A DNA stretch of 64,000 nucleotides from Candidatus Pantoea formicae (lineage in GTDB: Bacteria; Pseudomonadota; Gammaproteobacteria; Enterobacterales; Enterobacteriaceae), in the NCBI RefSeq assembly GCF_011752625.1, contig NZ_VWXD01000007.1, positions 62,001 through 126,000 of the forward strand, written 5' to 3'. The translations under genes were made by a program, and so were the position numbers. Position 1 is the first letter of the stretch. Every line of letters starts with the position of its first letter. Shown here one piece after another: positions 36,564 through 43,854 of the stretch. The notes beneath the pieces are model-generated. The model was not told the origin of the DNA. It did not search any database and worked only from the letters and a program-made list of their open reading frames with translations.

Positions 36564-37488
36564 TTTTCATTACCTTTCCAAGTTCACTTTTGAATGCGGG
36601 TATCATTATTAAATTTGATAATGCTCTTGCTCTGCTTTTTAGAATTTTAGTTAGTATTTTTTTTGTAGACTCGTGGTTAAAGAACTTTTCAAAGTCCACG
36701 CAGGAATAATAAATTTCTTCTCCAACTAGAGTCTTTTTAAATAATCCAAGAGCAATTCCTAATGATAGCATGAAATTGATGCTATTTCTGTTCCTATCTT
36801 TTAGATCAATTATATCATAACTAAGATTAGATATTTCCTTGGAACCGATTGGGCCTAGTGAGGCAATTACATATAAAAGAAAGAAAAGTAGTACTTTTGG
36901 TGAGTATTGATATTTACCATGAAGATTGTTTTTAGAGACAGAAGACTTTATTTTTCTGCTGAGTCTATCATTAATTTGAGGTATGCACGTCAATATTGTT
37001 TTAAAGTCAGTATATATTGTTGGGTTGAACTTTGAGTCGTTGTTTACCCACATTACTGGGCCTGTATTAATAAAAGAATTATGCCTTTCAAATTGTTTAT
37101 CCAAAATTGGCAATAATTTTTTTCTCAAACTGGGACTAAGTGAAAATGCGCCCAGTTCTGCGACAGTGCCAAAACTCTCGACTAAAATGATTACAATATC
37201 AGAAATGTCTGCCAACCATTCTTCTAATGCTAATGCATTTACATTCTTTGAATTTCCACCACTGCTGATTACATCCCAAGCAAGTTCGGCTCGAAATGTT
37301 AGATACTCTTTGTGATGTTTCCTGATGTAGTTTTCAAGAATTCCTCTGTTTTTACAGTTTTTTTCTTCTCCACCGCATATAAATAGAATCTTTGGCAAAG
37401 AATAGCTCAGTTGCGTTAATTCACTTGCGGAAAAATTCGCGACAAAATCTTTACGAGCACTGAAATATTTAGGATGTTTTGACCACAT
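36553..37488 (-). CDS. Retron effector, nucleoside deoxyribosyltransferase-like (type II-A)
   Basis: Toxic effector of the retron, held inactive in the RT-msDNA complex and released on phage attack. From ATG 37488 it has 311 residues, near the roughly 305 of the Eco1 effector. The N-terminal NDT-like domain has ILFICGG (34-40), IVIILVESFGTVAELGAFS (98-116, with Glu104 and Glu111 where the family has its catalytic Glu), and SFINTGPV. From memory these align closely with Eco1. A winged-helix-like C-terminal region follows. The frame is open back to 37620 but that part lies in the msr-msd RNA. An AAGGG ribosome site precedes ATG 37488 by 9 bases. Confidence 0.9.
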   Translation of the reverse strand: MWSKHPKYFSARKDFVANFSASELTQLSYSLPKILFICGGEEKNCKNRGILENYIRKHHKEYLTFRAELAWDVISSGGNSKNVNALALEEWLADISDIVIILVESFGTVAELGAFSLSPSLRKKLLPILDKQFERHNSFINTGPVMWVNNDSKFNPTIYTDFKTILTCIPQINDRLSRKIKSSVSKNNLHGKYQYSPKVLLFFLLYVIASLGPIGSKEISNLSYDIIDLKDRNRNSINFMLSLGIALGLFKKTLVGEEIYYSCVDFEKFFNHESTKKILTKILKSRARALSNLIMIPAFKSELGKVMKNAY

Positions 37489-37496
37489 CAATAATG

Positions 37497-37655
37497 CCCT
37501 TACACAGGTTACGAGGCGCAAGATCGCGAGGTGGCTCGAGGCGAGTGGAGCCTCGTGACGCCTCGCGTTCTTGCGACGAGAAACCAAACAATAGTAACGG
37601 GTCGGATATACACCAACCACAAGAAATGCCTAAGCACTTCCAAACTAAGGGTAAT
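37497..37655 (-). ncRNA. Retron msr-msd RNA
   Basis: Read on the minus strand: ACCCTTAG at the a1 end (37646-37651 is the CCCTTA), as in Eco1; hairpin GAAGTGC/GCATTTC (37640-37623); hairpin GGTTGG/CCGACC (37618-37600); then GTTACTATTGTTT (37598-37586), nearly identical to the Eco1 GTTACTGTCTGTTT junction. The msd is a long stem: GGTT/AACC outer pair, CGCAAGA-CGCGAGG paired over 15 bp with one mismatch (37575-37561 with 37531-37517), and an inner CGAGGC/GCCTCG hairpin. TAAGGG (37502-37497) pairs with a1. The branching G would follow CCCTTA. Exact ends are inferred. Confidence 0.85.
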
Positions 37656-37711
37656 TTGAAAGTATCATCAAAATGGTTAACCTGGAAGAAAAAAAAGATT
37701 TTAGTAAAAAG

Positions 37712-37800
37712 TGTTCACACTGTTCACTTTTGATTTTAATCATTTTAAATCAATTATTTAGTTAGTGAAGGGTTAAGGGGGGGTGTACACTTGTGTTCAT
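37712..37800. repeat. Iteron cluster of the satellite (crr-like)
   Basis: TGTTCAC at 37712-37718 and 37721-37727 and TGTTCAT at 37794-37800 are complements of the P4 type I iteron GGTGAACA(G/C). GTGTACAC at 37783-37790 is palindromic. The cluster lies downstream of alpha, about 4.4 kb from the second cluster at 42.1 kb, which matches the ori-crr spacing in P4. Alpha protein should bind here. Confidence 0.7.
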
Positions 37801-37802
37801 AT

Positions 37803-37816
37803 GGAGTGATCACTCC
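37803..37816. promoter_or_regulatory. Perfect 14-bp palindrome, unknown binding site
   Basis: GGAGTGATCACTCC adjoins the iterons and the alpha terminator. It is unlike the iterons. It may bind a dimeric regulator or be part of crr. Confidence 0.35.
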
Positions 37817-37828
37817 GGGCTTAAACGT

Positions 37829-37853
37829 AAAAAAAAACCGGCCTGAGCCGGTT
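37829..37853 (-). terminator. Terminator of the alpha operon
   Basis: On the minus strand AACCGGC-TCAG-GCCGGTT runs into nine T residues (A's at 37829-37837). It is 14 bases after the alpha stop and separates alpha from the retron. Confidence 0.9.
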
Positions 37854-37866
37854 CGTGATGTGTGGG

Positions 37867-40182
37867 TTACTGACTGCACGCGGGCAGCCAGTCGGCCTCG
37901 CTGTCCTCGTGTAGGGTGAGGTTGGTCTGGACGCCGTTATTTGTTCTGCGCTTCAGCAGGATGCGCTCATATTCCTTAAGCGTCTGCGGCACCGCCTGGC
38001 CGAACGCGGTCAGGCTCAGCGGGTGCTGATGGCCGCGCGATTCCATAAATGACAGGTAGGCATGGTACAGATAGCGCTTCGGATTCAGCGGGCGGATATT
38101 CGCGTTACCCATAAACAGGCCGGTCGCGGTACTTATCGGCATCAGGTAGGCGCAGAAATCGACCAGCGGGTCAGCCTGGCGTTTAATCTCCAGCGCCTCG
38201 CCGGACGTCTGCTGCGCCTGTAGCAGCGCGCGGGCTTCCTCCGGCTGACTGAAGCGCTGCATCAGGTGGCGCACGATAACGGACAGCTCGGTGCTGATTT
38301 TGTCCAGCAACTGCGGGTCACGCTCCTTTGCCGGTATCACCTCCGGGAACGTCAGGATTACCCGGCGGCGCGACACGCCGCCGCTGCGGTCGCTGAAGCG
38401 CATCGGGTTGTTGTTCACCGCCAGAATGACCGCCGGGATGTGTGCCGAGTAGGCGTCACGGTATTTCGGATCAATTGCCACCGCGTCGCCGCCGGTAATC
38501 GCCTTGATGCCCGCGCCGTCGCCGCTCCATTTCTCCTGGTCAGGCAGGATAATCAGCGAGAAGCCCACCACGCTGGCGCGCTCGCGGGAGGATTCCAGCG
38601 TGTCGATGGTGGCGGACGTGGTGTTGTCTTTTCCGGCCAGCATTGTGGCAATCGAAGCCATCACGCTCTTGCCGCTGCCGCCGGGGCCGGTGACCTCAAG
38701 AAACATCTGCCAGTCATAGCGGTTTGCCAGCACCATAAATAACGCCGCGAGGATACGCTCCTGCTTGTCGTGATTATGCCCGGCGGCCCGCGTTAACCAG
38801 CGCCAGAAAGCCGGGGCGTGGTCTGCGAGGTTTTCACAAGCACGCGGCGCGGTGTAGTCCACGCTGTTCACCGTGCGCAGCCAGTGCTCCCGGCGGTGCG
38901 GGCTGAACGTGCCGGTGGCTGTATCAAACACGCCGTTACGGAAGCCAATCAGGCGGCGGGACGGTTCCCCCATCTGCGGCACCATCAGTTTGAGCGTGTC
39001 CAGTACGCTGCCGATACCGGCAGCCGAGAACGGGGCGCGCACCTTCTGAAACAGCGCGGCGATTTCCCGGCGCAGCGTCTTCGTCTCCATCACCTGCCAT
39101 GCGCCGTTCTCATAGCGGCAGATTTCTTCCCCGACCGGCGGCACGGCCAGCGCCTGCCCGTAGTGGGCGACCAGCAGCTCCGCCTTCTGGCTGGCGCTCA
39201 TGGCCTTCAGGTCGGCCTCGCTGACGGATTCAAACGGGCTGAGTGGCTGCGGCTGGGTGAAGGCGGTGAGCTGCGCCTGCGTGGCGATATCCCCCTGCGC
39301 CTGCCACATGTCGTTCCAGTCACCCGACACCGGCGGCAGGGCGGCTTTCCCGCCGCAGGCTCTGGCCGCTTCCTCTGCCTTTAGCTGGCCGGTCCCGTTG
39401 TCGTCACGGTCGGCGGCAATCAGCATCAGCGCATCAGGATGTGACCCACGCAGCCGCTTCGCCAGCGCAGGCAGGTTGTTGGCGCTCAGCGCCACGTATA
39501 CCGCCTGGCCGGTCAGCCGGTGCACGGTCAGGCCGGTGGCGTACCCTTCGGTGAGCCACAGCGTTTTGCCGTCCGGCTCGCCAGCCAGCCAGTACGTGCC
39601 TTTCACCTGCCCGCCAGGCAGGGTGCGCTTGTCGCCTGCGGCGCTGATGAGCTGCACGTTAACGGGCGTACCGTTTTCGCCGGTCAGGGGGATAAGCACA
39701 TCCCCGGCGGCAAAGCTGACGCCACCACAGCGCAGCCCATCAGAAAGTGTCAGCGCCTGCGTGCCGTGCAGCCCTTTGGCTGAAAGGTAGGCGTTGTCCG
39801 TGCGGCTGACAGCGGCGGCGATAAGCGTCTGCGCCCGTGTGGCGGCATCTGCCTGCGCGCGGGTTCGGTCGGTGGCTTCATCCTGCATAACCGGAGCTGA
39901 CTCCGGCAGCGTGCCGAGCATCCCGGCCACCCTGACGGCGGCCTCTTTCGTGCTGACGTCGAGTGCTTTTTCCACCAGGTTAAGGCCGTCACCGGCCCCG
40001 CACTGGTTACACAGCCAGGTTCCGCGCCCGCCCTGATTGTCGAAGCGGAAGCGGTCTTTACCGCCACAGACCGGACAGGGAGCGTGTCGTCCCCCGGCGT
40101 TTACGCTGATGCCGAGGGCGGGCAGAAGCTGCGGCCAGAGTCCGGTGGCCGCCTTTACGGTGTCAGAGACGATATGCTTCAT
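37867..40182 (-). CDS. P4-type alpha replication protein (primase-helicase)
   Basis: Multifunctional initiator of satellite replication, 771 residues. In order: zinc-finger CPVCGGKDRFRFDN...CNQCGAG (36-63), primase/Toprim with WLTEGYATGLTVH and IAADRDDNGTG, DUF3631/D5-like central region, and SF3 helicase with Walker A VTGPGGSGKSVMAS. The C-terminal part should bind the iterons at ori and crr. GGAGG lies 8 bases before ATG 40182. It is the last gene of a minus-strand operon starting at AlpA and ends at a strong terminator. All motifs are intact. Confidence 0.93.
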   Translation of the reverse strand: MKHIVSDTVKAATGLWPQLLPALGISVNAGGRHAPCPVCGGKDRFRFDNQGGRGTWLCNQCGAGDGLNLVEKALDVSTKEAAVRVAGMLGTLPESAPVMQDEATDRTRAQADAATRAQTLIAAAVSRTDNAYLSAKGLHGTQALTLSDGLRCGGVSFAAGDVLIPLTGENGTPVNVQLISAAGDKRTLPGGQVKGTYWLAGEPDGKTLWLTEGYATGLTVHRLTGQAVYVALSANNLPALAKRLRGSHPDALMLIAADRDDNGTGQLKAEEAARACGGKAALPPVSGDWNDMWQAQGDIATQAQLTAFTQPQPLSPFESVSEADLKAMSASQKAELLVAHYGQALAVPPVGEEICRYENGAWQVMETKTLRREIAALFQKVRAPFSAAGIGSVLDTLKLMVPQMGEPSRRLIGFRNGVFDTATGTFSPHRREHWLRTVNSVDYTAPRACENLADHAPAFWRWLTRAAGHNHDKQERILAALFMVLANRYDWQMFLEVTGPGGSGKSVMASIATMLAGKDNTTSATIDTLESSRERASVVGFSLIILPDQEKWSGDGAGIKAITGGDAVAIDPKYRDAYSAHIPAVILAVNNNPMRFSDRSGGVSRRRVILTFPEVIPAKERDPQLLDKISTELSVIVRHLMQRFSQPEEARALLQAQQTSGEALEIKRQADPLVDFCAYLMPISTATGLFMGNANIRPLNPKRYLYHAYLSFMESRGHQHPLSLTAFGQAVPQTLKEYERILLKRRTNNGVQTNLTLHEDSEADWLPACSQ

Positions 40183-40196
40183 GTGCGCGTCCTCCC

Positions 40197-40538
40197 TCAG
40201 TGCAGCGTCGTGCGGCTGGCGGCCGCAAGCTGGCTGCGGAACAGCTCATCCATCATGGTGACGCCGAGCTGCGTCAGGCGCGGCGGCGCGGTCAGCAGGT
40301 CAGGCTCGACCATATCGCCCAGCATGGTGCAGGCCATCTCCATGCCCGCATCGGGGCCGTGGCGGCGCACATAGAAGCCTTCCAGCTCAAGGGCAATGGT
40401 CATCTGCAACTCATCGAGCGTGGCGGATACGGTGATGCCGAGGCTTTTGCAGGCGTTCAGGTAACCCTGCGCCAGCGCGCGGCGGTAAACGGCGGTGCGT
40501 ACCTCAACGGGCAGGCAGGAGTGATTAACGGTCATCAT
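40197..40538 (-). CDS. P4-satellite small protein (DUF5375-like)
   Basis: A 113-residue protein, 14 bases upstream of alpha and overlapping the next gene by 14 bases. I associate its position and the segments CLPVEVRTAVYRRALAQGYLNACKSLG and LGDMVEPDLLTAPPRLTQLGV with the DUF5375 family of P4-like prophages. Function is unknown. It is predicted cytoplasmic and has no membrane segment. Confidence 0.65.
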   Translation of the reverse strand: MMTVNHSCLPVEVRTAVYRRALAQGYLNACKSLGITVSATLDELQMTIALELEGFYVRRHGPDAGMEMACTMLGDMVEPDLLTAPPRLTQLGVTMMDELFRSQLAAASRTTLH

Positions 40539-40791
40539 GGCGGGCCTCCGTGGCTAACATGCGGGATTCACAGGTTTCAACGACTTTACCGAGCTGGTCG
40601 GTGAGCAGGGCGACGACCGAGGCCAGCGCCGCGCCGTCCGGCACGCAGCCGCGCGCGCTCAGGCAGTTCACCGAGTCGAACATATCGAGCACGGTCACGC
40701 CGACCGTGTGCGCGTGCAGCAGGCGCAGATAGTCAGCGTGGGGAATGGGGTAGGTGTCATGATTATTCAGGTGCTGAGAAAGGGTATTCAT
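40525..40791 (-). CDS. P4-satellite small protein, unknown
   Basis: An 88-residue protein in the alpha operon, with segments NHDTYPIPHADYLRLLHAH and VLDMFDSVNCLSARGCVPDGAALASVVALL. It overlaps both neighbours (14 and 4 bases), so it is translated from the same transcript. Its position matches small P4 early genes such as epsilon (derepression) or orf106-type genes; I cannot tell which. Confidence 0.6.
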   Translation of the reverse strand: MNTLSQHLNNHDTYPIPHADYLRLLHAHTVGVTVLDMFDSVNCLSARGCVPDGAALASVVALLTDQLGKVVETCESRMLATEARHDDR

Positions 40792-40982
40792 GCGGCCACC
40801 GCCTTAACCGGCAGACGACCGGCAAAGGACAGGACGTAATCGCGGGCAAGACTGGCGCGGGCGCTGCGCTCATCGCCTGCCACGGTTCGCAGCATACAGG
40901 GACGTGCGGCGATATCAGTGCGGCGCACGGCGGCAAAAATAAAGGTAAATTCAGAGTGAGCGGCAGTAAGGGCCGTTGTCAT
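40788..40982 (-). CDS. Icd/Kil-like small protein of the P4 immunity operon
   Basis: Begins at ATG 40982 with GGAG 9 bases upstream and encodes 64 residues with FIFAAVRRTDIAARPCMLRTVAGDERSARASLARDYVLSFAGRLPV. This is the sequence style of proteins annotated as host cell-division inhibitor Icd-like in P4-like prophages. It occupies the kil position directly after the immunity-RNA region. The same frame is open back to 41312 (174 residues, with an Ash-like N-terminal part), but that stretch carries RNA signals and a terminator. Toxicity is inferred. Confidence 0.6.
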   Translation of the reverse strand: MTTALTAAHSEFTFIFAAVRRTDIAARPCMLRTVAGDERSARASLARDYVLSFAGRLPVKAVAA

Positions 40983-40993
40983 GAGGACAATCT

Positions 40994-41223
40994 CCATTGA
41001 GTAGCGGTTAACGCCACCACCGAAGTTTCCACACTCTGGTGGTGACCCGAACGGGGGTGGAAAACCGGCCTCAATGGATACCGGCCAGCCCGAAGGCTGC
41101 CCCGCCCGGGCCACCATTACTCGAGATACACAACGGCATAAAAACCGGTGTGCAAAAGACAGGTGCACGAGGGCATAGACACAAAAAAAGACGCAAGGCG
41201 CGTCTGGTGTCGCCATTGAGTAA
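40994..41223 (-). ncRNA. P4-type immunity RNA region (CI RNA with seqA/B/C-like complements)
   Basis: On the minus strand TACTCAATGG occurs twice, at 41222-41213 (seqA-like) and 41003-40994 (seqC-like). Between them, 41077-41070 reads CCATTGAG, complementary to both, inside GGCCGGTATCCATTGAGGCC. In P4 the CI RNA carries seqB, which pairs with seqA and seqC to force early termination and keep the prophage silent. The same layout and a terminator inside the region support that model. RNA ends are not determined. Confidence 0.65.
41183..41204 (-). terminator. Terminator inside the immunity region
   Basis: Minus-strand GACGC-GCCTT-GCGTC followed by seven T residues. It lies between the seqA-like and seqB-like blocks, where premature termination in the prophage state is expected. 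Confidence 0.75.
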
Positions 41224-41325
41224 CTCGGGTTTCCACGCCCGGCTGCCGATTTTGCGGCAGCACAAAAACTGTATAACGGCCGCTCGCCAGAGAAAAGCCT
41301 TTTTTCACACATCGGGGCGTTTTCC

Positions 41326-41574
41326 TCAGCAATCGGTCAGGACGTGATCGGATTGCGGCGGATTTGATCGGAATTCACCGTCCTCTTTCTTTTCAATCTG
41401 CTTTGCAGGCTTCGCTTTCTGACTCAGCACGGAGATATGGCCGTGCATCCCGCCGGTAAAGGCCGGTGCGGTGGCGGGTTTGCCGCTGACGGCTGCCGTC
41501 AGGCTTTCCGCGACAAAAGCGGCTTCTTCGCGGGTGAGAGGGTAAGTTTTCGTGCCGAAATTCAGCGTAATCAT
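41326..41574 (-). CDS. Small satellite protein, unknown
   Basis: An 82-residue protein whose start overlaps the AlpA gene by 4 bases (ATGA). The N-terminal half, MITLNFGTKTYPLTREEAAFVAE, looks folded; the C-terminal half is charged and probably disordered. Proteins of this kind are found beside AlpA in P4-like elements as I recall. No function can be named. Confidence 0.55.
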   Translation of the reverse strand: MITLNFGTKTYPLTREEAAFVAESLTAAVSGKPATAPAFTGGMHGHISVLSQKAKPAKQIEKKEDGEFRSNPPQSDHVLTDC

Positions 41575-41828
41575 GCTGCACCTCCGGCGCGCTGCGCGAT
41601 GCGGGCCTGCATCCAGCCGTCAATCTCTGATGCCAGCCAGGCGACGTTTTTACCGCCGAGGGAAATCTGCGACGGGAACTGCTCACGGCTGATTAAGTCG
41701 TAAATGGTCGAGCGTGACAGGCCGCAGGTGCTGATGACTTCCGGCAGGCGCATAAAGCGGTCGCGCGGGTAAAAGGTGTCGCGGGTCACGGGAATGGCGG
41801 GGGCCGGTACGGATGAAACTGCGTGCAT
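41571..41828 (-). CDS. AlpA/Vis-family phage regulatory protein
   Basis: An 85-residue DNA-binding protein with the MerR-like helix-turn-helix RLPEVISTCGLSRSTIYDLISREQFPSQISLGGKNVAWLASEIDGWM, diagnostic of AlpA. In P4 the equivalent, Vis, represses late and early promoters and promotes excision with integrase. It is the first gene of the minus-strand early operon, with the origin region upstream. Confidence 0.9.
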   Translation of the reverse strand: MHAVSSVPAPAIPVTRDTFYPRDRFMRLPEVISTCGLSRSTIYDLISREQFPSQISLGGKNVAWLASEIDGWMQARIAQRAGGAA

Positions 41829-42087
41829 GGTGTTACCTCATTATGAGTCCGGCCGGTGCTGTCCGGTTACGGTGGTGTCTTCAGGTAACCCCCTATTGTG
41901 AGAATATTTTTACTCATGTAAACAAGATGGAATTGGTCAAAAAACAAGCACTTCGTTTTCTGTTGGCCTCTATTAGCCTCTGTTAGCCTTTAAAGGGACA
42001 TTTGATTTAAGTATCAATTAATAATTGTTAATTAATAGCTAGAAACAATGAAGGTTCGCTCGCCAGAAAAAGGCCTGTTTCTGAAAG

Positions 42088-42192
42088 GTGTGAACACCGG
42101 TGAACACTTAGTGAAGACTTAATTATAAAGTGTTCACTGCTTTATTTATTGTATTCACTATCTTTTTTATCTCAGTGAATACCAGTGAACAG
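42088..42192. repeat. Iteron cluster and AT-rich probable origin of replication
   Basis: P4-type iterons are at 42090-42097 (GTGAACAC), 42099-42107 (GGTGAACAC), 42131-42137 (complement TGTTCAC) and 42185-42192 (GTGAACAG), with near-matches at 42151 and 42175. AT-rich sequence surrounds them from 41995 to 42220. The 510-base gap between AlpA and sid holds this, divergent promoters, and an imperfect dyad CTGTC/GACAG at 42282-42302. Confidence 0.75.
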
Positions 42193-42338
42193 TTATATAA
42201 GAAATATAATCTGTTAAGGAGGAATCCCGCACCGGTTCTGCTCTTGTCTGCTCATCGACAGGCGGAAAGCAATGAAATGCGCTGTCCTGTGGTACACGAC
42301 AGAATGGCCTCATCCTTTACAGACGATGAGAGACCACC

Positions 42339-43055
42339 ATGACCACCCCGGAACAGAAACCTGCCTCACTGGTGCGCTTTGAGAAAGCCCGCGCTGAACA
42401 TACGGAAAGAATGAGGACGTATAACGGCATCTGCGCTGATATCGCCCGCTGTGAGAAAGAGCAGCAGGCGGCCATCGAGGCAGGGAAAGAAGCCGAGAGC
42501 AACTGGCGCACACGCTTCCGTAACCTGCGCGGCAATCTCACTGACGAGCTGCGCGCCGAACATTCTCAGCGCATCGCCAGCCGGGAACTGGCCGATGAGT
42601 TTGGCGGGCTGCTGAAAGAACTGGCACTGGATAAGCAGGAGGCGATGCTGAAATGCTGTGGCAGCGCCTCAGAGTACGTGAACTCACACCGCGAGGCGTT
42701 TACCGGGTTTGCGGATGCGCACTGGCAGTCAGCCCTGCGTAACGTGAGTCCGTCACTGCTGTGGGCCATTAAGCTGCGTCTCCGTCGTGAAGAACTTTCC
42801 CCGACGTTTGCCGGTGATGACCGGGACCGGATTAAGGACGTGGCCGGTCTGGTCGGTGAAGCACTGACCCGGGCAGCGGCGGCTCTGCCGGACAGCGTAC
42901 TGAAAGAGGCACCGCTGCTGGAGAATATCGGCCTGCATCGTCCTGCGCTGACGGGGGTTGATATGGAACTTTATACGCGCCCCCTGCGCCGCCAGAAGCT
43001 GGGGGAATCAATCCTGGCACAGCGTGTAAAACTTCAGGAGGGCAGCCAGAAATGA
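42339..43055 (+). CDS. sid: Capsid size-determination protein, Sid-like
   Basis: Probably forms the external scaffold that makes the helper phage build small capsids which fit the satellite genome. The 238-residue protein is largely helical. ARAEHTERMRTYNGI, WRTRFRNLRGNLTDELRAEH and RIASRELADEFGGLLKEL parallel P4 Sid as I recall it, at the same positions. It is first in the late operon and overlaps the Delta-like gene by 4 bases. P4 Sid is 244 residues. Confidence 0.72.
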   Translation: MTTPEQKPASLVRFEKARAEHTERMRTYNGICADIARCEKEQQAAIEAGKEAESNWRTRFRNLRGNLTDELRAEHSQRIASRELADEFGGLLKELALDKQEAMLKCCGSASEYVNSHREAFTGFADAHWQSALRNVSPSLLWAIKLRLRREELSPTFAGDDRDRIKDVAGLVGEALTRAAAALPDSVLKEAPLLENIGLHRPALTGVDMELYTRPLRRQKLGESILAQRVKLQEGSQK

Positions 43056-43303
43056 TGCACTGTCCCTACTGCAAAAGCGCGGCACACACCAAATCGAGCC
43101 GCTATATGTCAGAACAGGTGAAAGAGCGTTATCACCAGTGTACTAACCTGGACTGCTCCTGCACCTTCAAGACGAATGAGAGCATCACGAAGGTTATCAC
43201 CGCACCACCACAGCAGGAAAAAGTCCCGGAAGCGCCACCGGAACCGGTAAGAGAACGCCAGACGCTGGGCCGCTACGGTTCCGCATTCCGCCAGGTTCAT
43301 TAA
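43052..43303 (+). CDS. Delta/Ogr-like zinc-finger late activator
   Basis: An 83-residue activator of satellite and helper late promoters. It has the Ogr/Delta zinc site: MHCPYCKSAAHTKSSRYMS, then CTNLDCSCTFKTNESI, with C-x2-C and C-x4-C spacing. P4 Delta is a tandem fusion of two such domains; this one has a single domain, like P2 Ogr. It ends in a strong terminator. No Psu-like gene follows. Confidence 0.88.
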   Translation: MMHCPYCKSAAHTKSSRYMSEQVKERYHQCTNLDCSCTFKTNESITKVITAPPQQEKVPEAPPEPVRERQTLGRYGSAFRQVH

Positions 43304-43312
43304 TCCCGCACA

Positions 43313-43338
43313 GCCGCTGCCCGGCCAGCGGCTTTTTT
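43313..43338 (+). terminator. Terminator of the late operon
   Basis: GCCGCTG-CCCGGC-CAGCGGC followed by six T residues, 9 bases after the Delta-like gene. Confidence 0.9.
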
Positions 43339-43398
43339 GTGCCTGCCCTTTGTCTTTCTGAAGCCCTTTTTCTGGCCAGCCGCTTTGTAAAGAGCCGT

Positions 43399-43514
43399 GC
43401 ATGCATAGCGTGCATGAATCTGCATGCAAAACCATGCACTGCATTCCCTCATTCAGGCCGTGCCGGGCAGGGCCCGGCCCGCATCATGCATCTGCATGAA
43501 AAGTGATGCATAAA
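43399..43514. repeat. Iterated TGCATG motifs beside cos
   Basis: TGCAT/ATGCA cores occur about ten times in 116 bases (for example GTGCATGCATAG, GTGCATGAA, CTGCATGCAA, CATGCACTGCAT, CATGCATCTGCATG). They end 8 bases before the cos-like core. They may be terminase-binding sites of the packaging signal. Spacing is irregular and no spacer pattern exists, so this is not a CRISPR. Confidence 0.6.
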
Positions 43515-43521
43515 GCGGGCA

Positions 43522-43540
43522 GGCGTGGCGGGGATAGCAT
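43522..43540. other. cos-like packaging site (P2/P4 type)
   Basis: GGCGTGGCGGGGATAGCAT matches the 19-base P2/P4 cohesive end as I recall it (GGCGAGGCGGGGAAAGCAC) at 16 positions and is followed by TGCGCGC. It lies after the late operon and before the cargo and integrase, where P4 has cos. From 43541 to 43854 the DNA becomes AT-rich with no further gene and should hold the cargo promoter. Confidence 0.75.
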
Positions 43541-43854
43541 TGCGCGCTAGCCATGAATTATCTTTAAAGAAGAAATGCAGGAGTGCTTAATGCAATATAA
43601 TGGAAGTCTTGTGAGTTAGTGAGTTCGAAGGACACAGTACATTTAAAAAATAACAACATTTTATTTAATTTCTAATAAATACAGTTGGTTATGTCGTGCC
43701 TTTGATAAGTTATTATGAATGTTTTGAGCACTCATTGATAACGACTCATAAGCAAAACTATCTGATTAGATGAATTTTTTGCAGTCGGAGCTAAAGCAAC
43801 TTATTGATTATTTTGGGGTGCATTGTTAATGTTAGATAAAAAAAGGAGATGAAA

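Noticed and set aside
37489..37620. 44-codon N-terminal extension of the retron effector
   Set aside because: It translates the msr-msd RNA; the 311-residue form from ATG 37488 matches the family length and has a ribosome site.
40983..41312. Long 174-residue Ash/Icd-type frame
   Set aside because: Its upstream part contains the immunity-RNA complements and a terminator; ATG 40982 has a good ribosome site. The longer product is still possible.
42282..42302. Delta/Ogr binding box for the sid promoter
   Set aside because: The CTGTC/GACAG dyad is suggestive, but TGT and ACA are 13 rather than 12 bases apart and the implied start site falls inside the sid coding region.
43399..43514. CRISPR-like array
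   Set aside because: The repeats are 6-8 bases, irregularly spaced, with no uniform spacers and no cas genes nearby.
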